DNA from: CAXQZM01 sp965229645
GTDB taxonomy: Bacteria > Pseudomonadota > Alphaproteobacteria > UBA7985
NCBI GenBank assembly: GCA_965229645.1
Contig: OZ245893.1
Span: 2,108,001-2,172,000, forward strand
Length of the DNA stretch: 64,000 bases
Direction of reading: 5' to 3'
Below the pieces are notes generated by a model that was not told where the DNA came from, ran no database searches, and saw only the letters and a program-made list of their open reading frames with translations. Position numbers and translations under genes: made by a program. Shown here piece by piece: positions 1-7,167 of this stretch. Every line of letters starts with the position of its first letter. Position 1 is the stretch's first letter.

Positions 1-48
1 GACGGACTGCGGATGATCGACAAAAAGGCGTTGCCATAGGCGTGTCAT
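1..48 (-). CDS. DUF6356-like protein, 5' end only (runs off window edge)
   Basis: A minus-strand ATG at position 48 opens a frame that stays open to the window edge and encodes MTRLWQRLFVDHPQSV. A strong ribosome binding site (GGGAGG) lies about 7 bases upstream. The pattern F-(V/L)-x-H-P-x-S-V near the N-terminus resembles DUF6356 family proteins, small membrane proteins common in alphaproteobacteria whose function is unknown to me. Only 16 codons are visible, so the family call is tentative. The gene is transcribed away from the Lrp-type regulator on the other strand. Confidence 0.5.
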   Translation of the reverse strand, partial: MTRLWQRLFVDHPQSV

Positions 49-153
49 AGAGGAACCTCCCAAACTTATCCCTAGCATCCTATGCCGCTAGTCGACGAAT
101 TAGGTCTCAAAATGGGTTTTAATTTTGCTGAATTTGTGGAATTTATCCCGTCT

Positions 154-615
154 ATGCCCTCAAATTTAGATCAGATCGACCGTCGGCTTCTTCAGCTCCT
201 TCAGCGCGACGCTTCGCTCAGCGTCGATGCTGTGGCCGAACAGGTGCATCTGTCGCGCAACGCCTGCTGGCGGCGCATCAAAGGCCTGGAAGCTCGCGGA
301 ATTTTAAGGCGACGGGTCGCGGTTGTTGACCCTGCGGCCGTCGGTCTCGGCCTTCAGGTTTTTGTTTTGATCCGCACCAACGACCACAGCGCCGCCTGGC
401 TCAAAGCCTTCCGCGCGGCCGTTGCTGACATGCCTGAAATCATGGCGGCGCATCGCATGACCGGCGATCTCGACTACGTCCTGCGCGTCCGCGTGGCCGA
501 TGTGTCGGCCTACGACCAGGTCTATCAGCGCTTGATCGAACGGGTTCAGATCGCCGACGTGTCGGCCAGCTTTGTTATGGAGGATCTCAAGGAAACCACG
601 GCGCTGCCGATCTAA
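154..615 (+). CDS. Lrp/AsnC family transcriptional regulator
   Basis: About 153 residues from the chosen start. The N-terminus carries an AsnC-type helix-turn-helix beginning LDQIDRRLLQLLQRDA, with the recognition region SRNACWRRIKGLEARGIL. The C-terminal half is an alpha/beta effector domain of the RAM type, with the typical H-x-M-T-G-D-x-D-Y-V-L-R-V run. Lrp proteins are DNA-binding oligomers that sense amino acids or other small ligands. I prefer the ATG at 154 because family members begin a few residues before the first helix; an in-frame ATG at 82 would add 24 unrelated residues. No good ribosome binding site supports either. It is divergent from the DUF6356-like gene, which could be its target. 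The ligand cannot be told. Confidence 0.85.
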   Translation: MPSNLDQIDRRLLQLLQRDASLSVDAVAEQVHLSRNACWRRIKGLEARGILRRRVAVVDPAAVGLGLQVFVLIRTNDHSAAWLKAFRAAVADMPEIMAAHRMTGDLDYVLRVRVADVSAYDQVYQRLIERVQIADVSASFVMEDLKETTALPI

Positions 616-923
616 AGATCCGACTTGCGCGAGGGCTGGTCATTGCGGCACGCCCCTGTTCCCTAGACCTTATCCTGCCTTATTCATGAAGATGGCAAAT
701 TTTGGAACGAGATCGGGTTTAGGCGGGGTTTTGAGGCAGGATGCGTTGGAGATTTTGAGCATCGAACGATTTGTTGAGGGCCCTGGGGGCACTACGGCGT
801 AAATTTGGGAACAGGATCGAGTATCTGGGGTGTTTTTTGCTTCTTTGGCGCAGAGGTGATGGGTCGCCAGATCATCGAGGAGGGCGGCAAGGTTTTCAGG
901 ACAGTCTATTTTGCGCTCTGATT
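616..923. other. Non-coding gap next to IS1380-type element
   Basis: No convincing gene is seen here. Short open frames exist on both strands but have no recognisable domain and partly overlap the transposase gene. The stretch probably contains one end of the IS1380-type element, but I could not find matching terminal inverted repeats. Confidence 0.4.
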
Positions 924-2390
924 TTATGGTGGTGGCCATGCCATGCGGTTGATGGCTGGCCATATCAGGCTCCAAAAGTGCTGTGCACTTTGGGCAACGA
1001 TTAGGATTGCGCGGCGAGCATGGATGGTTATGCGGGCGCCGATTGAGAGCACGCGTTCACGATAGCGGCGCAAGCTCCAGCCAGTGCGCGTAGCGGTTTC
1101 CATACACCGTCGACCAGCGTGCATCAGACCATAAGCCAGCAGATTGAGTAACAGAAGGGCTTCGTTACGGGCGAAGGCCTCAGCCTCAGCCTTGGTCTCA
1201 ACCTCAGCCTTGGTCTCAGCCTCAGCTTCGGGCTTGGATGGGGAGGACGGGGAGGAGCCTTTGGTGTCCTTCCTGGTCCGCACTGTCGATGACAGGGTCG
1301 GGCCCAGCACGTCCATCAACTCACCGAAGCTGTTTTCGGCTGCGCCACGTTTGCGGTAAAGCGCCAGCAGGTCCTGGGCAGGCATATGATCTTGTGTGAA
1401 GTTGGTGATCAGCCAGAAGCGATCCAGCAACAACTGGCCTGGCCGCTCGACGACAACCAGAACAACCCGCCGCGCCTTCGACCATGGCCCCGCCTGATAA
1501 TCCATCTCGTGAAACTGCTCCCCGCCATCTTCTGGTGGGCATCCTTCTGGACGATTCATATTTGGGGCCGCTAGTCGGTCTAGGACTGAGTTGCTGCCTA
1601 GCCGCGCCACGTAGGAGATGCCGCGCTCCTCAAGTCCGCCCAGCACCTTCTCACACGGAAAGCCCGCATCCATGCGCACCGTCGCTACCTGACACAGCTT
1701 CGTCTTCGCCCGATCAATCAGCTCCAGAATGAAGCTGAGCGCTCCGTCGGCGGTGTGGACACTGCCCTTGCGAAGCCGTGCGTCCAGCAAATCTCCAGTC
1801 TCGGCAATGCCAGCAATGATCGGGTGATACATGCGTTGACGATAGTGCCCGTTCCAAGCTGAACCAGGCTGCTTGCCATGCACCTCGATGGGCAGACTGT
1901 CCACATCAAGGGTCAGATATCGAGGGCGGTGTCCCCGACGCTCGGCCCGCAGGCGACGGCCAGTCAGTTCCATCACGCTCTCGCGTAAGACCTGAAGGTT
2001 GGATTCGCTGGAGAGCAAATCAAGCAACCGCGACAAGGTAGGTTGCGAGGGCAGATGGCGCTCTTGGTCCAGAGGCGTCGTGCTGCGCCTGCACGAAGTT
2101 GACAGCCGAAACGCTGGATCATAGCGTAGCGCATCAGCATCGTCTTGATCTCGCCAACCCTGACCCAAAAGCAGAACCCTCGTTCGCAAGAGTTCAGGCA
2201 AAGAGTAGATCACCTGGTGGGGACAGCGCGTATCCTCAAGCCGAGCCATCAGCCACGAGATGATACCTGAGCGCTCCATCAACTCGCGCTGCACAATGGC
2301 ACCGCCGTCTCCGCTCAGATGCTCGGCCCGGCTCTCAACAGAAAGACTCCGGTTGAATGATGTTGTGAATAGAGGTAGTGTTTCACCCAT
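924..2390 (-). CDS. IS1380 family DDE transposase
   Basis: 488 residues, close to the usual length of IS1380-type transposases. The block LDVDSLPIEVHGKQPGSAWNG and a later RMDAGFP motif are typical of this family's DDE catalytic core, and the YRKRGAAENSFGELMD stretch supplies the glutamate region. Oddly, around residues 380-405 there is a low-complexity insert rich in E, A, K and T, encoded by short near-repeats at about 1177-1237, just before the conserved FARNEALLLLNLLAYGL helix. The reading frame is intact, so the element may be active, but its ends and target duplication were not resolved. Confidence 0.88.
   Translation of the reverse strand: MGETLPLFTTSFNRSLSVESRAEHLSGDGGAIVQRELMERSGIISWLMARLEDTRCPHQVIYSLPELLRTRVLLLGQGWRDQDDADALRYDPAFRLSTSCRRSTTPLDQERHLPSQPTLSRLLDLLSSESNLQVLRESVMELTGRRLRAERRGHRPRYLTLDVDSLPIEVHGKQPGSAWNGHYRQRMYHPIIAGIAETGDLLDARLRKGSVHTADGALSFILELIDRAKTKLCQVATVRMDAGFPCEKVLGGLEERGISYVARLGSNSVLDRLAAPNMNRPEGCPPEDGGEQFHEMDYQAGPWSKARRVVLVVVERPGQLLLDRFWLITNFTQDHMPAQDLLALYRKRGAAENSFGELMDVLGPTLSSTVRTRKDTKGSSPSSPSKPEAEAETKAEVETKAEAEAFARNEALLLLNLLAYGLMHAGRRCMETATRTGWSLRRYRERVLSIGARITIHARRAILIVAQSAQHFWSLIWPAINRMAWPPP
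1177..1237. repeat. Short tandem repeat inside transposase gene
   Basis: Imperfect repeats of the unit GCCTCAGCCTTGGTCTCA and shortened versions. On the minus strand they encode an alternating Glu/Ala/Lys/Thr stretch. All changes keep the frame, consistent with slippage tolerated in a surface loop. Confidence 0.7.
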
Positions 2391-2500
2391 GGCGTGGCTC
2401 GGTCCTGTTTATCGCGTCTATCGCTAAAGACTTGATTCTACAGTGTTTTCCGCGTCACGCCATACAAATCAACCGATCAGACGCGAATAAGAGGGGCTTA

Positions 2501-2695
2501 TACCAACGGCGAAAAAAGTTGACACTTTTTTAGCCGTTTTATGTCTCACGGCAGAAACGCTTCGCGTTTCGCCTCCGACGGGGCCTTCGCTTATACCCCG
2601 AGGCGCTTTCGCGCTGATCTCGGGGCCGCTACGGGGGCCGCAGTCGCGGCCCTTATACCAGCGAATAAAAGAGTCATTTTAAATCGCCGCTGGTA
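2501..2695 (+). repeat. TNA-MITE copy R1 (195 bp, full length)
   Basis: Starts TACCAACGGC and ends GCCGCTGGTA, flanked on both sides by TTA (2498-2500 and 2696-2698). The left end is a long hairpin (AACGGC, an A-run, TTGACA, a T-run, GCCGTT). The GC-rich core has several palindromes (for example around GAAACGCTTCGCGTTTC). The right end is a second hairpin with arms TACCAGCG and CGCTGGTA. The right-hand TTA is, on the minus strand, the TAA stop codon of holC. Confidence 0.85.
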
Positions 2696-3148
2696 TTAAA
2701 CTTTCTTCTGGTTCCAGCGCCCCGTTGGGTCCTGCTGCCAATAGCTTAGGGTCGCGCTTGCCTCGCGCAGGAGCTTCCATTTGCGGCGTGCGGCGTCGAG
2801 GCGGGATGGGTCCGTACCGTCGAACAAAATCACAACCCTATCGAAGGACTCGAGATCGGTGCGATCTGCCCCTTCAACCAAAAACAGATACTCGGCCCGG
2901 CCTGGATTTTCGTCCAAGTGGGTCAGAAAGATCGGTTGTTCCTCGGGATCTGGATCGTCGATGGACCCGTGGGGCAAGAAGGACCCTGGTTCGTAGGCCC
3001 AGAGGTGCTCGTTCCAGGTTGCTACCACGTCTGCATCGACCAACTTGACCAAAGCACGCTTGCCGCGCGCCAAGGTCTTGGATAGCAAGACGGGCAGCGC
3101 CGCCTGCGCTGAGGCGCGAGTTAGGTGGTAAAACCCAATTTCGGTCAT
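2696..3148 (-). CDS. holC: DNA polymerase III chi subunit
   Basis: 150 residues, the usual size for HolC. The N-terminal GFYHLTR, the central LWAYEPGSFLPHG and the following EEQPIFLT are characteristic of the chi subunit, which links the clamp loader (through psi, where present) to SSB at the replication fork. The gene lies downstream of pepA on the same strand, a common alphaproteobacterial pairing, but a MITE copy (R2) now separates the two. A second copy (R1) begins exactly at the TAA stop codon, so holC is bracketed by these elements. Its transcription may therefore depend on read-through of R2 or on a promoter within it. Confidence 0.92.
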   Translation of the reverse strand: MTEIGFYHLTRASAQAALPVLLSKTLARGKRALVKLVDADVVATWNEHLWAYEPGSFLPHGSIDDPDPEEQPIFLTHLDENPGRAEYLFLVEGADRTDLESFDRVVILFDGTDPSRLDAARRKWKLLREASATLSYWQQDPTGRWNQKKV

Positions 3149-3186
3149 GGCAGTTTAGGGCAGCAAAGGTTCCCGCCGCAAACTTA

Positions 3187-3429
3187 CACCAACGGCAAAA
3201 AAAGTTGACACTTTTTTGGCCGTTTTGTGTCTCACGGCAGAAACGCTTCGCGTTTCGCCTCCGACGGGGCCTTCGCTTTACCCCGAGGCGCTTTCTTAGC
3301 TGATCTCGGGGCCGCGCGTTTGGAGCGCGGGCGTTCCCTGCGCCCTTCGGGCTTGGAGCCCGCTACGGGGGCCGCAGTCGCGGCCCTTATACCAGAGAAT
3401 AAATGGGTCATTTTTAATCGCCGCTGGCA
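3187..3429 (+). repeat. TNA-MITE copy R2 (243 bp, long variant)
   Basis: Same end structure as R1, with one base change at each tip (CACC and GGCA). Flanked by TTA at 3184-3186 and 3430-3432. It is longer because the core contains an extra hairpin segment at about 3322-3363 (GAGCGCGGGCGTTCCCTGCG to TTGGAGCCCGCT) that also occurs alone at 20756-20805. It sits between holC and pepA. Confidence 0.82.
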
Positions 3430-3438
3430 TTACCTATC

Positions 3439-4884
3439 CTACCCTTCGAAGTTGTCGCGCAAAAACCGATCGAGCAAACGCACCCCAAAGCCTGTGGCGC
3501 CAATGCCCGAGAGCGGCTGGTCGGTCTCGCCCCAGGCCGTGCCTGCGATGTCGAGATGCGCCCAGGGAACCTTATTCACAAACCGCTCCAGGAAACAGGC
3601 CGCCGTGATCGACCCGCCCCAGCGCCCGCCGCCGATGTTGGCGACGTCGGCTTCCTTACTGTCGAGTTTCTTGTTGTACTCGGCACCCATGGGCATGTGC
3701 CACACCCGATCGCCGGTCGCTTCGCCCGCAGCGAAGAGTTGCTTGGGCAACTCGGCGTCGTTGGAAAAAACCCCCGCCCGCTCCATACCCAGGGCCACCA
3801 ACATGGCGCCTGTTAGGGTTGCCAAGTCGATCATGAACTTGGGCTTAAACCGATCTTGGGTGTACCAGAGCGCGTCGGCGAGCACGAGCCGCCCTTCGGC
3901 GTCGGTGTTCAAAACCTGAATGGTTTGGCCCGACAGCGATGTGACGATATCGCCTGGCCGCTGGGCTTTGCCGTCGGGCATGTTTTCGACGAGACCGACG
4001 ACGCCCAGGACATTCTGCTTGGCCTTGCGCAAGGCCAGGGCTTTCATAAGACCCACCACCGTGGCCGACCCCCCCATGTCGAACTTCATGTCCCACATGC
4101 CCGCCGCGGGCTTGATGGAAATGCCGCCCGTATCGAACGTCACGCCCTTACCGACGAAGGCCAAGGGCGCGGCGTCCGCCTCACCCCCGTTCCAACGCAT
4201 TAGGACCAGGCGGGACTCGCGAACGGACCCTTGACCCACCCCGAGCAGGGCGCCCATGCCCAACTTCTCCATGGCTGGTTCGTCCAAAATCTCGATCCCA
4301 ATCCCCAAGGGCGTCAGTTCCCGCTCAATCAGGGTCGCGTAGGCCTCTGGATAGAGCACATTGGGCACTTCGGCGACCAGATCACGCGCCAGATGCACCC
4401 CTTGGGTGACCGCAGATTCAATTGCAAAAGCCGCTTCAGCCGCCTGCGGCTGCGACCCGTAAAGGTGAACCTGGGCCAGCGAGGCGCGCTTGTCCGCCGG
4501 TTGTTGAGTCAAATACTTGTCAAAGGCGTAGGCCCGCAAGCGCAGCCCGTTGGCCAAGGCCGCGACCAGCGCCGCCGTCGGCAGGGGGGCCATGTCGGCG
4601 CAAAGCGAGGTGAGTCCGCTCGTGCCCCATTTTTTCCATACGGCTGCCCCCAGTTTTTCCACCTCCAGGCTCGTAAGGGTTTTGGGATCGCCCAAACCTA
4701 GGAGCAAAACGGGGCCCTGGTCGCCGCCCAGGACTTCGCAAATCTGATCGCGCGCGCCAGTAAAGCGCGCGGTCGCTGCGGCTCTGGCCTGCGCGCCGCT
4801 TAAGCTCTGGCCCTCGGGCACCAGGACCAGGGTCGCGTCCGCCGCCGTAGCAGCAGTGGAAAAGGTGAAATTGAGATTGATCAT
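3439..4884 (-). CDS. pepA: Leucyl aminopeptidase, M17 family
   Basis: 481 residues, the normal length for PepA. The C-terminal catalytic domain shows GKGVTFDTGGISIKP, then DMGGSA, and the family signature NTDAEGRLVLADAL near residue 325; these provide the two-metal site and catalytic Lys/Arg. It is a cytosolic, manganese- or zinc-dependent hexameric enzyme that removes N-terminal residues in peptide turnover; some homologues also bind DNA. It lies upstream of holC. A second M17 enzyme is encoded at 29993-31324, so the organism has two paralogues. Confidence 0.95.
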   Translation of the reverse strand: MINLNFTFSTAATAADATLVLVPEGQSLSGAQARAAATARFTGARDQICEVLGGDQGPVLLLGLGDPKTLTSLEVEKLGAAVWKKWGTSGLTSLCADMAPLPTAALVAALANGLRLRAYAFDKYLTQQPADKRASLAQVHLYGSQPQAAEAAFAIESAVTQGVHLARDLVAEVPNVLYPEAYATLIERELTPLGIGIEILDEPAMEKLGMGALLGVGQGSVRESRLVLMRWNGGEADAAPLAFVGKGVTFDTGGISIKPAAGMWDMKFDMGGSATVVGLMKALALRKAKQNVLGVVGLVENMPDGKAQRPGDIVTSLSGQTIQVLNTDAEGRLVLADALWYTQDRFKPKFMIDLATLTGAMLVALGMERAGVFSNDAELPKQLFAAGEATGDRVWHMPMGAEYNKKLDSKEADVANIGGGRWGGSITAACFLERFVNKVPWAHLDIAGTAWGETDQPLSGIGATGFGVRLLDRFLRDNFEG

Positions 4885-4901
4885 CGCGCGTCTTTCATCG
4901 G

Positions 4902-5306
4902 TTACGGGTCTTCCCTATCGAGGGCGTATTGCGGTTCGCCTTGGGCTATGGCGTAGTAAGCGGGCTTGTCTTTAACATAAATGTGCTTGCCAAGCGTCAA
5001 AACCTCCTCATTGTCGACCACACCTGCGGCGATGGACAAGCGCGGGCTCGTCGCCTGGTCCCAAAATAGGGTACTGCCGCAAATTTGGCAAAACCCGCGC
5101 CGCGCCTGCGACGAGCTTTGAAACCAACGGACTTGGTCTTGGCCTTGAATCTGAATTTTCTCGCGCAAAACGGCGGTTGCCGCCCAGGTGTAGCCGCTGA
5201 ACTGGCGGCACTGCTTGCAATGGCAAACGGCGACGGGGCGCGGCGCTGGATCGGTGGTGGTGAAGGTCACAGCGCGGCAAAAACATGCCCCATGGATGGC
5301 GGTCAT
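4902..5306 (-). CDS. GFA / CENP-V family zinc protein
   Basis: About 134 residues from an ATG at 5306; an in-frame upstream ATG at 5348 would add 14 residues that overlap the neighbouring gene. Zinc-binding cysteines typical of the GFA fold are visible: GACFCRAV, CHCKQCRQFSG and GFCQICGSTLFW. The family includes S-(hydroxymethyl)glutathione synthase (Gfa), but most members have no proven activity, so no reaction is assigned. The gene is followed within 18 bases by pepA on the same strand and may be cotranscribed with it. Confidence 0.88.
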   Translation of the reverse strand: MTAIHGACFCRAVTFTTTDPAPRPVAVCHCKQCRQFSGYTWAATAVLREKIQIQGQDQVRWFQSSSQARRGFCQICGSTLFWDQATSPRLSIAAGVVDNEEVLTLGKHIYVKDKPAYYAIAQGEPQYALDREDP

Positions 5307-5316
5307 ACCTGGTCCG

Positions 5317-5661
5317 TTAGCCAAGCGCGCGTAGTCCCTCAATCTCAAAGTTCAAATCTTTTCGGAATTCGGGATCTGTGCTTGCCGCGCGCTTGGCGCT
5401 CAGGGTCTCGATAAGGTCCTGGACAATGCCCCGAAACGTGGCCGCGTGCGCGCAGGGGAGCTTAAGTGTGATTTGACTGTTCATCATCATATCGGAGTAG
5501 GCGGGAAAATCCAACTTGGACAAGTCACTTAGATGCTGATCGACCTCGGCCCACTCCTGCGCCCAAACCCGAAACAAGGCGGCGGCGTCTGGCGACGGGT
5601 CGCGTTCTTCAAGGGCCACCATGATCCGAACGAAGACCCACATATCGAGGTCGAGGCTCAT
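5317..5661 (-). CDS. Hypothetical protein, small alpha-helical
   Basis: About 114 residues from an ATG at 5661; a longer start at 5691 is possible. I do not recognise a family. The sequence is mostly predicted helix, with MWVFVRIMVALEERDPSPDAAALFRVWAQEW... followed by a MMMNSQITLKLPC segment, and no signal peptide or membrane span. It ends 10 bases before the GFA gene start on the same strand, which suggests a small operon and supports its being real. Confidence 0.55.
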   Translation of the reverse strand: MSLDLDMWVFVRIMVALEERDPSPDAAALFRVWAQEWAEVDQHLSDLSKLDFPAYSDMMMNSQITLKLPCAHAATFRGIVQDLIETLSAKRAASTDPEFRKDLNFEIEGLRALG

Positions 5662-5820
5662 CGACACGATCTGAACTGGCGCCCGCCACAAAACGACATG
5701 CTGAACTCCAAGAAAAGGAAGGCTCCAGGGATAGCACGACGCCTTGATGGTTCAACGTCAAATTCGTCACCGCATCCCTTTGTTCTTCCGCAAGCCCGCG
5801 TTCTTCTCTATCCTTGATCC

Positions 5821-6390
5821 ATGCCTTATCCTGATCGCTCCGTCGCCCGGCGATTTCATATTTTCACAGCAGTCATGTGCCTGGGCGAGGCCTTCTTTGC
5901 CGCCGAGTTTGCGGTTGTTCCCTATATGGCGGCGGTGCCGAACAAACGCTGGTGGGTCATTACGGCGAACGCGACCATCTTTTCTGTTTTGGGCGGTGTG
6001 GTGTTTTTTCTGTTCGGGGCAGGGTTTGCTCAAGCCTTTGCGGGGCAAAATTTTTGGGGTTACGAGATGGGCACCACGCCCGACTTCTTGAATGCCGATC
6101 TCTGGTCGCAGTGGTTTGGCGCGCGCGGTTGGGTGCTGGCACCCTGGATGCTGGCGGCTTTTGTCACCTTCGTGGCGGCGTTGCTCCCTGTGCCGTACAA
6201 ACTCTATGGTTTGGCGGCGGGGTTGAGCGGCTTTGGATTTGTCAACTTCCTGCTGGTCTCCCTGGTCGGAAAGGCCCTGCGTCACGGGATCATTTTTTAT
6301 CTCGCTTGCAAATCCCTAAGTGCGCTGGGCCGCTGGATCCGCGCGCGCAGGGGTGGCCCGCCCAAGTGGCTTCTCTGGATCAAACCCTGA
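5821..6390 (+). CDS. YqaA/DedA-like (SNARE-associated type) membrane protein
   Basis: 189 residues with about four hydrophobic segments. The C-terminal half, AALLPVPYKLYGLAAGLSG followed by FLLVSLVGKALRH, matches the conserved P-(I/V)-P-Y-K and G-R-x-x-R pattern of the YqaA branch of the DedA superfamily. DedA proteins sit in the inner membrane and have been linked to lipid-carrier flipping and envelope homeostasis; the role of YqaA is not defined. The gene stands alone and is followed by MITE copy R3. Confidence 0.75.
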   Translation: MPYPDRSVARRFHIFTAVMCLGEAFFAAEFAVVPYMAAVPNKRWWVITANATIFSVLGGVVFFLFGAGFAQAFAGQNFWGYEMGTTPDFLNADLWSQWFGARGWVLAPWMLAAFVTFVAALLPVPYKLYGLAAGLSGFGFVNFLLVSLVGKALRHGIIFYLACKSLSALGRWIRARRGGPPKWLLWIKP

Positions 6391-6451
6391 TTCATATCAA
6401 GGCCAGACAAGTTTGACTCGTTGCAGCGTTGGCGGACGAAATAAGGACTGA

Positions 6452-6686
6452 TACCAGCGGCGAATGAGAATGACTCTTATGTTCGCTTATATAAGGGCCG
6501 CGACTGCGGCCCCGAGACAAGCTAAGAAAGCGCCTCGGGGTATAAGCGAAGGCCCCGTCCTGCGGTCGGGCTGAGCGAGCATAGCGAGCGAGTAGAGACC
6601 GCCACCCAAAAAAGCCGAAACGCGAAGCGTTTCTGCCGCGAGACATAAAACGGCTAAAAAAGTGTCAACTTCTTTGGCCGTTGGAA
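6452..6686 (-). repeat. TNA-MITE copy R3 (reverse orientation, decayed tip)
   Basis: Begins TACCAGCGGC after TGA (6449-6451) and ends GGAA in place of GGTA, followed by TAG. Hairpins and GC-rich core are as in the other copies, with an extra segment around 6570-6610. The element stops about 7 bases before the start codon of the YoeB-type toxin gene. Confidence 0.75.
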
Positions 6687-6693
6687 TAGGCGA

Positions 6694-6948
6694 GTGAAAA
6701 TCGTTTTCCAGGAGCAGGCTTGGAAGGACTATCTTTACTGGCAAGAGCATGACCCGAAGCTGCTGTTGCGCCTGAATGCGCTGATCAAGGAGAGTATGCG
6801 CCTGCCCCACAGCGGGATCGGCAAGCCAGAGCCCTTGCGAGGATCCCTCTCGGGCTGGTGGTCAAGGCGACTAAACCGGGAGCATCGCCTAGTCTATCGA
6901 GTGCAGGATGATCGACTTCTCATCACCCAGTGCGGATATCATTACTGA
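6694..6948 (+). CDS. yoeB: Txe/YoeB family toxin (orphan)
   Basis: 84 residues, the standard length for YoeB. Clear motifs are AWKDYLYWQEHDPKLLLRLN, GKPEPLRGSLSGWWSRR, NREHRLVYRV and the C-terminal ITQCGYHY; the conserved Glu, Arg, His and Tyr form the mRNA-cleaving site. YoeB cleaves mRNA at the ribosome A site and is normally held inactive by YefM, encoded just upstream. Here no antitoxin gene is seen: the upstream sequence is MITE R3 and, before that, only about 60 bases to the previous gene. The start is GTG. How the toxin is expressed and restrained is unclear. Confidence 0.88.
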   Translation: MKIVFQEQAWKDYLYWQEHDPKLLLRLNALIKESMRLPHSGIGKPEPLRGSLSGWWSRRLNREHRLVYRVQDDRLLITQCGYHY

Positions 6949-7167
6949 GAAACGAGGCAGGACGCCAGATACGACCCAGGTATAAGGGCGCGTGCTTCCC
7001 AAGGCGTGTCGCGCTTGGGCACCTGCAATGAAGAACTGTCCCTAAGGTCCCTCGTGCGTGTATTGAATTTGTTGAATGGTTTTGGTTTCCTTATGGCCGC
7101 AGTTAGTCTTCAAGTCGGGGCGACTTGGACTCTGCCCTAAGGGCCTGGCTTCTCAGAGGAGACTTGT

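Noticed and set aside
670..975. Minus-strand 101-codon frame near the IS1380-type element
   Set aside because: It overlaps the transposase 3' end and shows no recognisable features.
3227..3919. Plus-strand open frame of 230 codons
   Set aside because: It combines MITE R2 with the antisense of pepA and has no family match; it arises from GC-rich codon bias.
6391..6451. Remnant of a YefM antitoxin upstream of yoeB
   Set aside because: Only about 60 bases lie between the previous gene and MITE R3, and no frame there resembles an antitoxin C-terminus.
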